Positions 43,454 through 51,581 of a stretch of DNA of 64,000 bases are shown here, piece by piece (positions within the stretch are counted from its first letter, which is position 1; each line of letters begins with the position of its first letter). The stretch lies in contig NZ_JACJVN010000034.1 of assembly GCF_014212015.1 (NCBI RefSeq), positions 23,602 to 87,601 of the forward strand, written 5' to 3'. Source of the DNA: Cohnella lubricantis (GTDB taxonomy: Bacteria > Bacillota > Bacilli > Paenibacillales > Paenibacillaceae). A program made the translations under genes and the position numbers. The notes under the pieces were generated by a model that did not search any database, was not told where the DNA came from, and was given only the letters and a program-made list of their open reading frames with translations.

Positions 43454-43810
43454 GTGGCTCCATCATCGGTGAAAGTCACCTTTCTGCCGGACGGACAGAC
43501 AGCCGTCGTCCGCATAGGCGCAACCGTGCTCGAAGCTTCACGCAAGGCGAAAGCGCCGGTTCGCACCCGCTGCGGCGGCGTCGCGGGCTGCCTCATGTGC
43601 AAGGTGAACGTCGATCAGGCGGAAGCCGGAGCTCTGCAAGAACCTACGTCAGCGGAACTTCGCAAGCTGGGACCGCTCTTGGAGGAAGGCGTTCGGCTAT
43701 CCTGCCAAGCGCGCGTCAAGGCGGACGTCTCCGTCTGTATACCTGAGGATCCGCTCAAGGCGGCGATCCGCAGGCGGCTTGCGGAGCAGGCTGACGACAA
43801 GTTGTGGTGA
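43454..43810 (+). CDS. 2Fe-2S ferredoxin (second of two)
   Basis: A 118-residue plant-type ferredoxin, paralogue of the preceding gene. Ligands lie in CGGVAGCLMC and the later cysteine in GVRLSCQAR; LQEPTSAELRKLGPLLEEG matches the same part of the first ferredoxin. A C-terminal basic helix of about 25 residues is extra. It starts at GTG 43454 after GGAGGCGG. The two lie 25 bases apart and are probably expressed together with the DUF2768 gene. Confidence 0.87.
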   Translation: MAPSSVKVTFLPDGQTAVVRIGATVLEASRKAKAPVRTRCGGVAGCLMCKVNVDQAEAGALQEPTSAELRKLGPLLEEGVRLSCQARVKADVSVCIPEDPLKAAIRRRLAEQADDKLW

Positions 43811-43835
43811 AGACCGGGAGGAAGTGCTTAGAAGG

Positions 43836-44597
43836 ATGGTCGTGACTAATTCATTCGCCCTCGCTGTGCGCGGATTGCGGCGCACGCTCGCGATCGGCTG
43901 CTTGTCTGCGCTCCTGCTGCCGCTGACGGGATGCATGTATCCCGATGAACAGACGCCAGGCAACGACGCTTCCGCGCGTCAGTCGGTGCTGGCCGTCCAA
44001 GACGCTGTTGACCGTTATATGACAGACAACGGAGTGCTGCCGATCGTCAGCGCCGACGAGTCGGTGCCCAAGTATGAGAAGTTCAAGCTCGATCTGGGCA
44101 AGCTGAAGCGCATGAACTATCTGGGAAGCGTTCCGAACGTCGCGTTCGAGAGCGGCGGCCGCAATCAATTTCTCGTGATCGACGAGGAGACGAAGCCAAC
44201 CGTTAAGCTGCTGGACATTCCTGTGTACCAAGAAGCGGCAGCGGTTCAGCGGAAGGTGAACGACTACATGAACGAGCATAGCGGCGGCAAGCCTGTTGGC
44301 GAAGAGCTGTATCCCGGCTACTGGAGCCTGGACTTCAAGATGCTTGGCGGCGGCGAGCCCGATGCGCGCAGCATGTTCTCCGGCCAGAGCTTAACGTTCA
44401 TGCTCGATGCGGCAGGAACCGTCTGGCTCGACTACGGGCTCGATATCGCGACAGCGATCCGCAAGTCCTCGTCAGCCCCAAGCGGGGACGAAGACCTGCG
44501 GGGCATTCTCGTAGCCGAATCCTACTTCGTGCCCGTCAAATCGCCGGTCTATCACTGGGTCAACGGCGAACCCGTCGCCCAACCCGAAGCGGGTTAA
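43836..44597 (+). CDS. Lipoprotein, YphF-like
   Basis: A 253-residue lipoprotein: basic start, hydrophobic run (about 14-30) and lipobox LTGC, then a soluble domain with QSVLAVQDAVDRYMTDNGVLPI and a later YHWVNGEPV. Position between gpsA/spoVIF and spoIVA matches yphF in B. subtilis, and overall length agrees. The ATG at 43836 is preceded by GGGAGG; the frame is open from 43779 inside the ferredoxin gene. Function unknown. Confidence 0.75.
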   Translation: MVVTNSFALAVRGLRRTLAIGCLSALLLPLTGCMYPDEQTPGNDASARQSVLAVQDAVDRYMTDNGVLPIVSADESVPKYEKFKLDLGKLKRMNYLGSVPNVAFESGGRNQFLVIDEETKPTVKLLDIPVYQEAAAVQRKVNDYMNEHSGGKPVGEELYPGYWSLDFKMLGGGEPDARSMFSGQSLTFMLDAAGTVWLDYGLDIATAIRKSSSAPSGDEDLRGILVAESYFVPVKSPVYHWVNGEPVAQPEAG

Positions 44598-44658
44598 CGC
44601 GGGGATTGGCGCGCGGGGCAGGGTCAAGCAGGCGGCGGACGAGGGAGTTCGTGTGAAG

Positions 44659-44698
44659 CAGTGGTGTCATGGCGATTAGCCATGGGCCACTGTTTTTT
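44659..44698 (+). terminator. Terminator after the YphF-like gene
   Basis: CAGTGG / CCACTG outside and CATGGC / GCCATG inside, loop GATTA, followed by six T residues. Confidence 0.9.
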
Positions 44699-44877
44699 GC
44701 TTTTTTTGCTTTATCGTGAAGAAATAGCGGTACAGCAATCGGAAAGAGATATAGACCATTAACCGTTCTAATCGATATGCAAGTGGTATAGCTATGAACA
44801 GGGTTGCGGTTTCGCTTTTTCCCTCGCACCGACATACCCGCCAGCCTTCCCACATATGATTGGGAGGGACGGGTGAA

Positions 44878-44979
44878 GTGCGGGCCTATGAGGTTATGGA
44901 GCGGATGACGGGACTCTCCCCGCAAGCCGAATGGCGAATCCGCAGCACAGCGGCGCAGGAGGGGGAAATCTTCCTATGA
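44878..44979 (+). CDS. Possible 33-residue peptide before spoIVA
   Basis: A short frame from GTG 44878, with GGGAGGGACGGG six bases upstream, encodes a charged peptide containing YEVMERMTGLSPQAEWRI. It is the only frame in the roughly 500-base gap before spoIVA with a good ribosome binding site. No family recognised; it could be chance. The rest of the gap holds the terminator at 44659 and the spoIVA promoter. Confidence 0.25.
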   Translation: MRAYEVMERMTGLSPQAEWRIRSTAAQEGEIFL

Positions 44980-44984
44980 ATGCG

Positions 44985-45012
44985 TCATAAATCGGGCATT
45001 CGCACATAGAAT
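44985..45012 (+). promoter_or_regulatory. Candidate sigma-E promoter of spoIVA
   Basis: TCATAAA at 44985-44991 and CATAGAAT at 45005-45012, 13 bases apart; the -10 matches the sigma-E consensus CATACAMT at 7 of 8 positions and the -35 at 5 of 7. spoIVA is a mother-cell sigma-E gene in Bacillus. Confidence 0.5.
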
Positions 45013-45095
45013 GATAGCAGTCCAAGTTCGTGTACGAGTCCGTCGCGCTGACGGATCCACGCAGGCTTCGCGATTACGAAGGGGAGGGAATCTCA

Positions 45096-46574
45096 TTGGA
45101 AAAAGTGGACATTTTCAAGGATATCGCTGAGCGCACCGGCGGCGATATCTACCTCGGGGTCGTCGGCGCCGTCCGGACGGGCAAATCGACCTTCATCAAA
45201 CGGTTCGTGGAGACCGTCGTGCTGCCGAATATCACGCATGAAGCGGATCGGGTGCGGGCGGTCGACGAGCTGCCGCAGAGCGCGGCAGGCCGAACGATTA
45301 TGACGACGGAACCCAAATTCGTGCCCAATAACGCGGTGCAGATCAAAGTGACGGAAGGTCTAGAGGTCAACGTCCGGCTCGTCGACTGCGTCGGCTATGC
45401 GGTGGAAGGCGCGAAGGGCTATGAGGACGAGAACGGTCCCCGCATGATCTCGACGCCTTGGTTCGAGGAAGCGATCCCGTTCCAGGAAGCGGCCGAGATC
45501 GGCACGCGCAAAGTCATTCAGGAGCACTCCACTCTCGGCGTCGTCGTGACGACGGACGGTTCGATCGCCGAGATTCCGCGCAGCTCATATGTCGACGCGG
45601 AAGAGAGAGTTATCCAGGAATTGAAGGAAGTCGGCAAACCGTTCGTGCTCATTGTCAACTCGACAAGGCCGCGCAGCGAAGAAGCGCTCGCGCTCCGCGG
45701 AGAGCTGGCTGCCAAATACGATATTCCGGTCATCGCGCTGAGCGTCGCCACGATGGGCGAAGAAGAAGTCATGAGCGTCCTGCGCGAGGTGCTGTACGAA
45801 TTCCCCGTTCATGAAGTGAACGTGAATCTCCCGAGCTGGGTGATGGTGCTGAACGACCGTCATTGGCTGCGGTCCAGCTTCGAGAATTCCGTGCGAGACA
45901 CGGTGAAGGATATCCGCCGCTTGAGGGATGTCGATCGCGTCGTCTCCAACTTCCTCGAATACGAGTTCATCGCCAAGGCCGGCCTTAGCGGCATGAATAT
46001 GGGCCAAGGCGTCGCCGAGATCGACTTGTACGCGCCGGATGAGCTGTACGACCGCATCCTGCAGGAAGTCGTCGGCACGGAGATTCGCGGCAAAGATCAT
46101 CTGCTGCAGCTGATGCAGGAATTCGCGCATGCCAAGCGGGAATATGACCGCTTCGCGGAAGCGCTGGAGATGGTCAAGACGACCGGCTACGGCATCGCGG
46201 CTCCATCGCTGGCCGAGATGCAGCTTGACGAACCGGAGCTCATCCGCCAAGGCTCTCGCTTCGGCGTCAGGCTGAAGGCGACCGCGCCGTCCATTCACAT
46301 GATTCGGGTGGACGTCGAATCGGAATTCGCTCCGATCATCGGTACGGAGAAGCAGAGCGAGGAGCTCGTCCGATACCTCATGCAAGACTTCGAGAAGGAT
46401 CCGATCAAGATCTGGGAGTCGGATATCTTCGGACGGTCGCTGCACTCGATCGTGCGCGAAGGCATCCAGGGCAAGATTGCGATGATGCCGGACAATGCCC
46501 GGTACAAACTGCAGGAGACGCTGGGCCGCATTATCAACGAAGGCTCCGGCGGCCTGATCGCTATTATTCTCTAA
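45096..46574 (+). CDS. spoIVA: Stage IV sporulation protein A
   Basis: A 492-residue ATPase, exactly the length of B. subtilis SpoIVA, that polymerises on the forespore surface as the base of the coat. Walker A is GAVRTGKST (Lys30); DCVGY is the Walker B/switch region, and the C-terminus ends EGSGGLIAIIL as in other spore formers. It starts at TTG 45096 with GGGGAGGG seven bases upstream; the frame open from 45030 adds 22 unrelated codons. Confidence 0.97.
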   Translation: MEKVDIFKDIAERTGGDIYLGVVGAVRTGKSTFIKRFVETVVLPNITHEADRVRAVDELPQSAAGRTIMTTEPKFVPNNAVQIKVTEGLEVNVRLVDCVGYAVEGAKGYEDENGPRMISTPWFEEAIPFQEAAEIGTRKVIQEHSTLGVVVTTDGSIAEIPRSSYVDAEERVIQELKEVGKPFVLIVNSTRPRSEEALALRGELAAKYDIPVIALSVATMGEEEVMSVLREVLYEFPVHEVNVNLPSWVMVLNDRHWLRSSFENSVRDTVKDIRRLRDVDRVVSNFLEYEFIAKAGLSGMNMGQGVAEIDLYAPDELYDRILQEVVGTEIRGKDHLLQLMQEFAHAKREYDRFAEALEMVKTTGYGIAAPSLAEMQLDEPELIRQGSRFGVRLKATAPSIHMIRVDVESEFAPIIGTEKQSEELVRYLMQDFEKDPIKIWESDIFGRSLHSIVREGIQGKIAMMPDNARYKLQETLGRIINEGSGGLIAIIL

Positions 46575-46588
46575 TAGAAGACTGTCAC

Positions 46589-46625
46589 GAGCGCGTTCCC
46601 TTCAAGGGGCGCGCTCTTTGTTTTG
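46589..46625 (+). terminator. Terminator after spoIVA
   Basis: GAGCGCG pairs with CGCGCTC, with an inner CCC/GGG, followed by TTTGTTTT. An inverted repeat GGCATTTT / AAAATGCC follows at 46625-46646. Confidence 0.7.
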
Positions 46626-46729
46626 GCATTTTCAAATAAAAATGCCATTCCCTATCTTGTTAATTCGACAACATTCGCATAAAATTTAATTCTGTGAATG
46701 GTTAAAGCATTTATTCTCCAAAATTCCGA

Positions 46730-46758
46730 TTGACATAGTTGGTTTTGGATAATAAGAT
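46730..46758 (+). promoter_or_regulatory. Strong promoter of the sugar ABC transporter
   Basis: TTGACA at 46730-46735 and TAAGAT at 46753-46758, spacing 17. It lies in a 180-base stretch clearly richer in A and T than its surroundings. An inverted repeat GGCATTTT / AAAATGCC lies about 90 bases upstream. No clear catabolite-response element seen. Confidence 0.75.
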
Positions 46759-46806
46759 TAGTTCTATCAAACGAGGCATTCTTTTACTAGGGGAGGAACT
46801 ACAGAC

Positions 46807-47880
46807 ATGCTAATCAAGAAACGTATCGGCGCCGTCTTGGCTCTGTCGCTTGCGCTTGTGCTCGCGCTCACGGCTTGCGGCAGCAAGAACAATACCGCTT
46901 CGAAGGTTGACAATCCGCTGGCAGGCAAGAAGATCGCTCTCGTCATGCAGTTTAACCAAGGCACGTTCTCCGCTCAATACATAGACGGCGTCAAGAAGCA
47001 AGCTGCCAAGTTCGGCGGCGAAGTGACGGTATTCGCTTCCGAGAATGATCTGAGCAAGATGGCTTCCAACCTGGATGCCGCGATCAACCAGAAGTTCGAC
47101 GGCATTCTGATTGACCACGGCAACACCGACGCTCTCGGCGCTGGCGTGGAGAAGGCGAAGGCAGCCGGCATTCCGGTCGTTGCCTTCGACGCGGCGCTGG
47201 GCATCGACGGCGTGACCGACCTGTCCCAGAACGACCAGAAGATGGCCGAGCAGACGCTGGAGCAGTTGGCTAAGGACGCCGGCGGCAAAGGCAATATTGT
47301 GAAGGTATGGGTCGCCGGCTTCGCTCCGATGGAACGCCGCCAAGAATCGTACGCGGCCTTCCAGCAGCAATATCCGGACATCAAAGAGATCACTTCGTTC
47401 GGCGACGCGAGCAACCCGCAGCTGGATGCCCAGACCAAGATGGAAGCCATTCTGAAGCAATATCCGGAGAAGGGCAGCATTACGGCAGTATGGGCGGCTT
47501 GGGATGAATTCGCGAAGGGCGCAGCCAATGCCATTAAGCAAGCCGGCCGCGATGAGATTAAAGTATACGGCATCGACATGAGCGACGAAGATCTGACAAT
47601 GATTCAAGATCCGACGAGCCCGTGGATCGCTTCTGCGGCCGTCGATCCGACGACGATCGGTACAGTGCAGGTTCGTTACCTGTACCAAGCGCTGCACGGA
47701 GACCAGACGGATGCTGCTGTTCAGATCGACTCTGTCTACGTCAGCCGCGATGCGTTGCCGCAGGACAAGCAGGTGACGACGGCAGACCTTGCGCAATACG
47801 TTCCGGGCTGGGGCGAGAGCGATCAAGGCAACACTGATTACCTGAAGGAACTTGAAGCGGCAGTTGCAGCAGCGCAGTGA
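46807..47880 (+). CDS. Sugar ABC transporter substrate-binding lipoprotein
   Basis: A 357-residue type-1 periplasmic-binding-fold protein of the CUT2 (ribose-type) class. Lipobox LTAC near residue 22, then the fold starting KKIALVMQFNQGTFSAQYIDG and the hinge segments DGILIDHGN and VVAFDAA. The sugar cannot be told from sequence; simple pentoses or related sugars are usual for the class. GGGGAGG precedes the ATG. First gene of a three-gene set. Confidence 0.9.
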   Translation: MLIKKRIGAVLALSLALVLALTACGSKNNTASKVDNPLAGKKIALVMQFNQGTFSAQYIDGVKKQAAKFGGEVTVFASENDLSKMASNLDAAINQKFDGILIDHGNTDALGAGVEKAKAAGIPVVAFDAALGIDGVTDLSQNDQKMAEQTLEQLAKDAGGKGNIVKVWVAGFAPMERRQESYAAFQQQYPDIKEITSFGDASNPQLDAQTKMEAILKQYPEKGSITAVWAAWDEFAKGAANAIKQAGRDEIKVYGIDMSDEDLTMIQDPTSPWIASAAVDPTTIGTVQVRYLYQALHGDQTDAAVQIDSVYVSRDALPQDKQVTTADLAQYVPGWGESDQGNTDYLKELEAAVAAAQ

Positions 47881-47978
47881 GCACTTGGAATCTAACGACG
47901 GATAGCGGTACGGCGCGGGCGAATGCCGCGCCGTTTCCTGCTGTCTGAAGCAACCGCAGGAAGGATGTGGACAGTCGC

Positions 47979-49493
47979 ATGAGTCGCGGCAATATGCTCG
48001 AGATGAGTGGAATTAACAAGAGCTTCTCCGGCGTCAAGGCACTGCACGATGCCGAATTCGCAGTGCGCGCGGGAGAGATTCATGCGCTTCTCGGCGCGAA
48101 CGGAGCGGGCAAGAGTACGCTGATGAAGATCTTATCGGGCGCGTACGTAGCGGACGTAGGCACAATTCGGCTTGACGGGCGGGAGCTCGAATTGCGAACG
48201 CCTGCAGATGCCAAGGCGGCCGGCATTCATTGCGTGTACCAAGAGGTGGATACCTCGCTTGTGGCTCAGCTGTCGGTGGCGGAGAATATTTTCTTGGACC
48301 GCATTGCTACGCACAAGACAAGCGCGTGGCTGAATTGGGGCCGTCTGTACATGGAGGCGGAGAAACTGCTGTCGGAGCTCGGCTTGCGTATCCCTGTGCG
48401 CAAGCGAGTCGCAGAGCTGACGCTTGCCGAGAAGCAGATGGTGCTCATCGCTCGCGTAATGGCGGAGGAAGCGAAGATCGTCATTTTCGACGAACCGACT
48501 GCGCCTCTAAGCACGGAAGAGACGGAGCGACTGTTCCAGATCATGAACAAGCTCAAGGAGACCGGCATCGGACTCGTGTTCATCTCGCACCGGCTTCACG
48601 AAGTGTTCCAGATCTGCGACACGATCACCGTCATGCGCGACGGCCGGATCATCGTGACAGAACCCGCGAGCGCGCTGGATACCGCGGACGTCATTCAGGC
48701 GATGCTTGGGCGAAGCCTTGAGGACGAATACCCGAAGGCGGAGGCGAATATCGGGCAGACCGTGTTGTCTGTTAAGGACCTGGCGCATGGCCAGCGTGTC
48801 AGAGGCGTCGATCTGGAGGTGCGAAGAGGCGAGATCGTCGCCGTCGTCGGCTTGGTCGGAGCCGGGAAGACGGAGCTGTCGCGCCTGCTCTTCGGAGCGG
48901 ACTCGCCGGAGCGGGGAACGGTGGAGGTAGATGGCAAGCGGGCGAACCTCGCTTCCCCGACAGATGCGATCGGATCCGGTCTCGTTCTCGTTCCTGAGGA
49001 GCGGCGCAAGGAAGGGATTCTCGTGGAAGAGTCTGTCCTTCATAATCTGAGCCTGCCCGTTCTGCGCCAGATGACCAAGTGGGGCATTCTCTCCGGCGCC
49101 CGCGAGAAGAGCAACGCATCTGGCGTTGTCGAGCGTCTTGGCGTGAAGACGCCGTCCGTCAACCAACTGACGGGTTACCTGAGCGGAGGCAATCAACAGA
49201 AGGTGGCGATCGGCAAGTGGCTGAACACGGACGCAGACGTCTTCGTGTTCGATGAGCCGACCAAAGGCGTGGACATCGGGGCGAAGCGCGATATCTTCGT
49301 TATCATCGGCCAGCTTGCCGCCCAAGGCAAAGGCATTCTGTATTTGACCTGCGAGTTCGCGGAAGCTATCGGTCTTGCCGACCGCATTCTGGTCATGTGC
49401 GACGGCAGGATCGTCAAACAATTTCATCGCGGCGAAGCGACGCAGGAGAATCTGCTATATTACGCCAGCGCGGGTCAGGGGGAGCCGGCATGA
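47979..49493 (+). CDS. Sugar ABC transporter ATP-binding protein (two ABC domains)
   Basis: A 504-residue RbsA/MglA-type protein with two ABC modules. The first has Walker A GANGAGKST and a degenerate signature (LTLAEKQMV); the second has a modified Walker A (GLVGAGKTE) and the good signature LSGGNQQKV, the usual asymmetry of CUT2 ATPases. ATG 47979 is taken, with AGGAAGG 14 bases upstream; GTG 47967 is too close to it. It overlaps the permease gene by four bases. Confidence 0.9.
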   Translation: MSRGNMLEMSGINKSFSGVKALHDAEFAVRAGEIHALLGANGAGKSTLMKILSGAYVADVGTIRLDGRELELRTPADAKAAGIHCVYQEVDTSLVAQLSVAENIFLDRIATHKTSAWLNWGRLYMEAEKLLSELGLRIPVRKRVAELTLAEKQMVLIARVMAEEAKIVIFDEPTAPLSTEETERLFQIMNKLKETGIGLVFISHRLHEVFQICDTITVMRDGRIIVTEPASALDTADVIQAMLGRSLEDEYPKAEANIGQTVLSVKDLAHGQRVRGVDLEVRRGEIVAVVGLVGAGKTELSRLLFGADSPERGTVEVDGKRANLASPTDAIGSGLVLVPEERRKEGILVEESVLHNLSLPVLRQMTKWGILSGAREKSNASGVVERLGVKTPSVNQLTGYLSGGNQQKVAIGKWLNTDADVFVFDEPTKGVDIGAKRDIFVIIGQLAAQGKGILYLTCEFAEAIGLADRILVMCDGRIVKQFHRGEATQENLLYYASAGQGEPA

Positions 49494-50476
49494 AGAACAA
49501 ATGGATGGATTACTTGTATAAGTACGGCGCTCTCGTCTTCATCGGCGTCATCGTGCTCTTTTTCTCAATTTATAACGAGTTCTTCTTCACCTACAGCAAC
49601 TTAACCGATATTCTTCGTTCGATCTCGATCGTGACGTTCATCGCTATCGGCGTTACGATCTCGCTCACGGTCGATGGATTCGACATGTCGGTCGGCTCCA
49701 CCGTGTCGCTGTCTACGGTCGTTACAGCTACGATGATGGTTTGGTACGAGATGCCGTTGGTTGTCGTCATCATCGCTCCTCTCGTCGTAGGAGCGATTGT
49801 CGGCTTAATTAACGCGTTCTTAATCGTGAAGATCCGCATTCCCGACATGCTGGCAACGTTCGCAGTCATGTACATCATCAGCGGCGTCCACAAGACCTAC
49901 ACGAAGGGGTATGCGATCTACAATCATATGCAGATGACGGACGGCTCGAAGGCGCCGGGCGAGATGTACAAGGATTTCCTGTGGATCGGCCAGGGCGAGC
50001 TTCTCGGCATTCCGTTCCCGGTCATCCTCATGATCATCGCGGTCATCGCCGTTCATCTGTTCTTCAAGTACACGAGGTGGGGACGGCAGATGGTCATGAC
50101 CGGCGGCAACGAGGAAGCGGCGCGCCTGTCAGGCCTGCGTGTCAAGCGTGTACGCACGTACGCTTACATCGCTTCTGGGGTTATGGCCGCCATCGGCGGC
50201 ATCATCTTCGCCGCGCGTGTCGGCTCCGGCCAGATCGATGCCGGATCGCCGATGCTCATGGAAGCGGTCGCCGCCGTCTTCGTCGGCTACTCCGTGCTCG
50301 GGGCCGGACGCCCTAACGTGATCGGCACTTTCGTCGGAGCCGTCCTGATCGGCGTGCTCGTGAACGGGCTGACGATGCTTCACATCGAATACTACGTGAA
50401 CGATATCGTGAAGGGCGGCGTGCTTGTGCTGGCGCTCGCCGTCACGTTCATCAACATGCACCGCAAGAGAACTTGA
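49490..50476 (+). CDS. Sugar ABC transporter permease
   Basis: A 328-residue BPD_transp_2 permease (CUT2 class) with about nine hydrophobic helices; VTISLTVDGFDMSVGSTVSLS and the loop EEAARLSGLRVKRVRTYAY are characteristic. The start at 49490 overlaps the ATPase stop (ATGA), with CAGGGGGA upstream. Only one permease gene is present, so a homodimer is likely. No sugar kinase, isomerase or regulator gene is adjacent. Confidence 0.9.
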   Translation: MKNKWMDYLYKYGALVFIGVIVLFFSIYNEFFFTYSNLTDILRSISIVTFIAIGVTISLTVDGFDMSVGSTVSLSTVVTATMMVWYEMPLVVVIIAPLVVGAIVGLINAFLIVKIRIPDMLATFAVMYIISGVHKTYTKGYAIYNHMQMTDGSKAPGEMYKDFLWIGQGELLGIPFPVILMIIAVIAVHLFFKYTRWGRQMVMTGGNEEAARLSGLRVKRVRTYAYIASGVMAAIGGIIFAARVGSGQIDAGSPMLMEAVAAVFVGYSVLGAGRPNVIGTFVGAVLIGVLVNGLTMLHIEYYVNDIVKGGVLVLALAVTFINMHRKRT

Positions 50477-50478
50477 AG

Positions 50479-50506
50479 GAGAGAGGGCCGCCGAGCGGCC
50501 CTCTCT
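50479..50506 (+). terminator. Hairpin after the sugar transporter
   Basis: GAGAGAGGGCCGC pairs with GCGGCCCTCTC around CGA: a very stable stem, but only a short T-rich tail (TTCGCGTCTT). Confidence 0.6.
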
Positions 50507-50528
50507 TCGCGTCTTGCCCGCATCTTGC

Positions 50529-50558
50529 TTGAAAGTTCGCTTCTACTCTGTGTATAAT
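50529..50558 (+). promoter_or_regulatory. Promoter of hbs
   Basis: TTGAAA at 50529-50534 and TATAAT at 50553-50558, spacing 18, about 58 bases before the HU gene. Confidence 0.65.
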
Positions 50559-50615
50559 TTCTGATGAAACGGTTAAACAGTTAACAGGCCAGTCATGCCC
50601 GGGGAGGTGAATGTC

Positions 50616-50888
50616 ATGAACAAAACCGAACTGATCGCTAAAGTATCCGAAGTGGCCGATCTGTCCAAGAAGGACGCGACAGCGGCGGTTGACGCCGTCT
50701 TCGATGTGATCTCCGAGGCGCTTCAGAATGGCGACAAAGTGCAGCTCGTCGGCTTCGGCAACTTCGAGGTGCGCGAGCGTTCCGCACGCAAGGGCCGCAA
50801 CCCGCAGACGGGTGTCGAGATCGAGATTCCGGCCGGCAAGATTCCGGCCTTCAAGCCGGGTAAAGCGTTGAAAGAAGGCATCAAATAA
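50616..50888 (+). CDS. hbs: DNA-binding protein HU
   Basis: A 90-residue HU/HBsu histone-like protein: [20 protein letters not shown], the conserved [25 protein letters not shown], and the DNA-arm residues. It binds and bends DNA without sequence preference. GGGGAGGTGA precedes the ATG at 50616; the frame is open from 50595. The spoIVA-hbs-mtrB neighbourhood is as in Bacillus except for the inserted ABC transporter. Confidence 0.97.
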   Translation: MNKTELIAKVSEVADLSKKDATAAVDAVFDVISEALQNGDKVQLVGFGNFEVRERSARKGRNPQTGVEIEIPAGKIPAFKPGKALKEGIK

Positions 50889-50925
50889 CTTCGGTTTATT
50901 GCTTTGTTCTGTGATGGTTCCTAGG

Positions 50926-50955
50926 TTGCGCATCACTTTCGGCCTGTGCTATAAT
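50926..50955 (+). promoter_or_regulatory. Promoter of the tRNA-Pro gene
   Basis: TTGCGC at 50926-50931 and TATAAT at 50950-50955, spacing 18; transcription would start about ten bases before the tRNA. Confidence 0.65.
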
Positions 50956-50972
50956 CACTCTCGTACTTCCGT

Positions 50973-51049
50973 CGGGGTATAGCGCAGCCTGGTAGCGCGC
51001 ATCCTTGGGGTGGATGAGGCCGTGGGTTCGAATCCCGCTACTCCGACCA
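50973..51049 (+). tRNA. tRNA-Pro (anticodon GGG)
   Basis: A full cloverleaf: acceptor CGGGGTA / TACTCCG, anticodon stem CATCC / GGATG with loop TTGGGGT giving anticodon GGG (codon CCC), T arm GTGGG-TTCGAAT-CCCGC, and an encoded CCA end at 51047-51049. Length 77. Single gene between hbs and mtrB. Confidence 0.96.
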
Positions 51050-51094
51050 TTACATAAGAGAATCGGCGCTTTGAGAGAAGCCCGTTCACCGATG

Positions 51095-51128
51095 AAGACC
51101 ACTTGCCTGCGAAGCAAGTGGTCTTTCC
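51095..51128 (+). terminator. Terminator after tRNA-Pro
   Basis: AAGACCACTTGC / GCAAGTGGTCTT, twelve perfect pairs with a seven-base loop. T-run is short (TTTCC). Confidence 0.65.
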
Positions 51129-51184
51129 GTTGACAGGGCAGCATCTATGCTTCATATTGAAAATCAAGAGGAGGGCGAGGCAGC

Positions 51185-51412
51185 ATGACGGATACGCCGA
51201 ACAGCGGAGAATTTATTGTCGTTAAAGCGAAAGACAACGGAGTGAATGTGATTGGGTTGACCCGCGGTCAGGATACCCGGTTCCACCATACGGAGAAGCT
51301 GGACCGCGGCGAGGTGCTGATCGCGCAGTTCACGGATCATACCTCGGCGATTAAGATCCGGGGCAAGGCGACGATACTGACGAAGTATGGTACTGTCGAT
51401 ACGGATAATTGA
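51185..51412 (+). CDS. mtrB: trp RNA-binding attenuation protein (TRAP)
   Basis: A 75-residue TRAP subunit; eleven form a ring that, with bound tryptophan, wraps RNA carrying (G/U)AG triplets. The core [20 protein letters not shown] and HTSAIKIRG is nearly that of B. subtilis, including the RNA-binding Lys38, Lys57 and Arg59 (B. subtilis 37, 56, 58). A matching target lies in the trpE leader at 61676-61708. In B. subtilis mtrA (folE) precedes mtrB; here no folE is present. GAGGAGGGCGAGG precedes the ATG. Confidence 0.96.
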   Translation: MTDTPNSGEFIVVKAKDNGVNVIGLTRGQDTRFHHTEKLDRGEVLIAQFTDHTSAIKIRGKATILTKYGTVDTDN

Positions 51413-51507
51413 TGATCGATGGGTTAGCGCCCGCTCGATCTGTACCATACCGAGTATACATACCGCTAGATCAGAGTCGCAGCGGCGGCTGCCCGCCGGC
51501 GGCGGAG

Positions 51508-51535
51508 GGGCAGGCATAGCCTGCCCTTTTTTTTT
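51508..51535 (+). terminator. Terminator after mtrB
   Basis: GGGCAGGC / GCCTGCCC, eight perfect pairs with loop ATA, followed by nine T residues. Confidence 0.92.
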
Positions 51536-51581
51536 GTACAATGATAGAAGGAGATGACGCTGACGGAAGAAGGGATGCTTG

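Noticed and set aside
46625-46646. Inverted repeat GGCATTTT / AAAATGCC considered as a catabolite-response operator
   Set aside because: Does not fit the cre consensus; may simply be part of the spoIVA 3' end.
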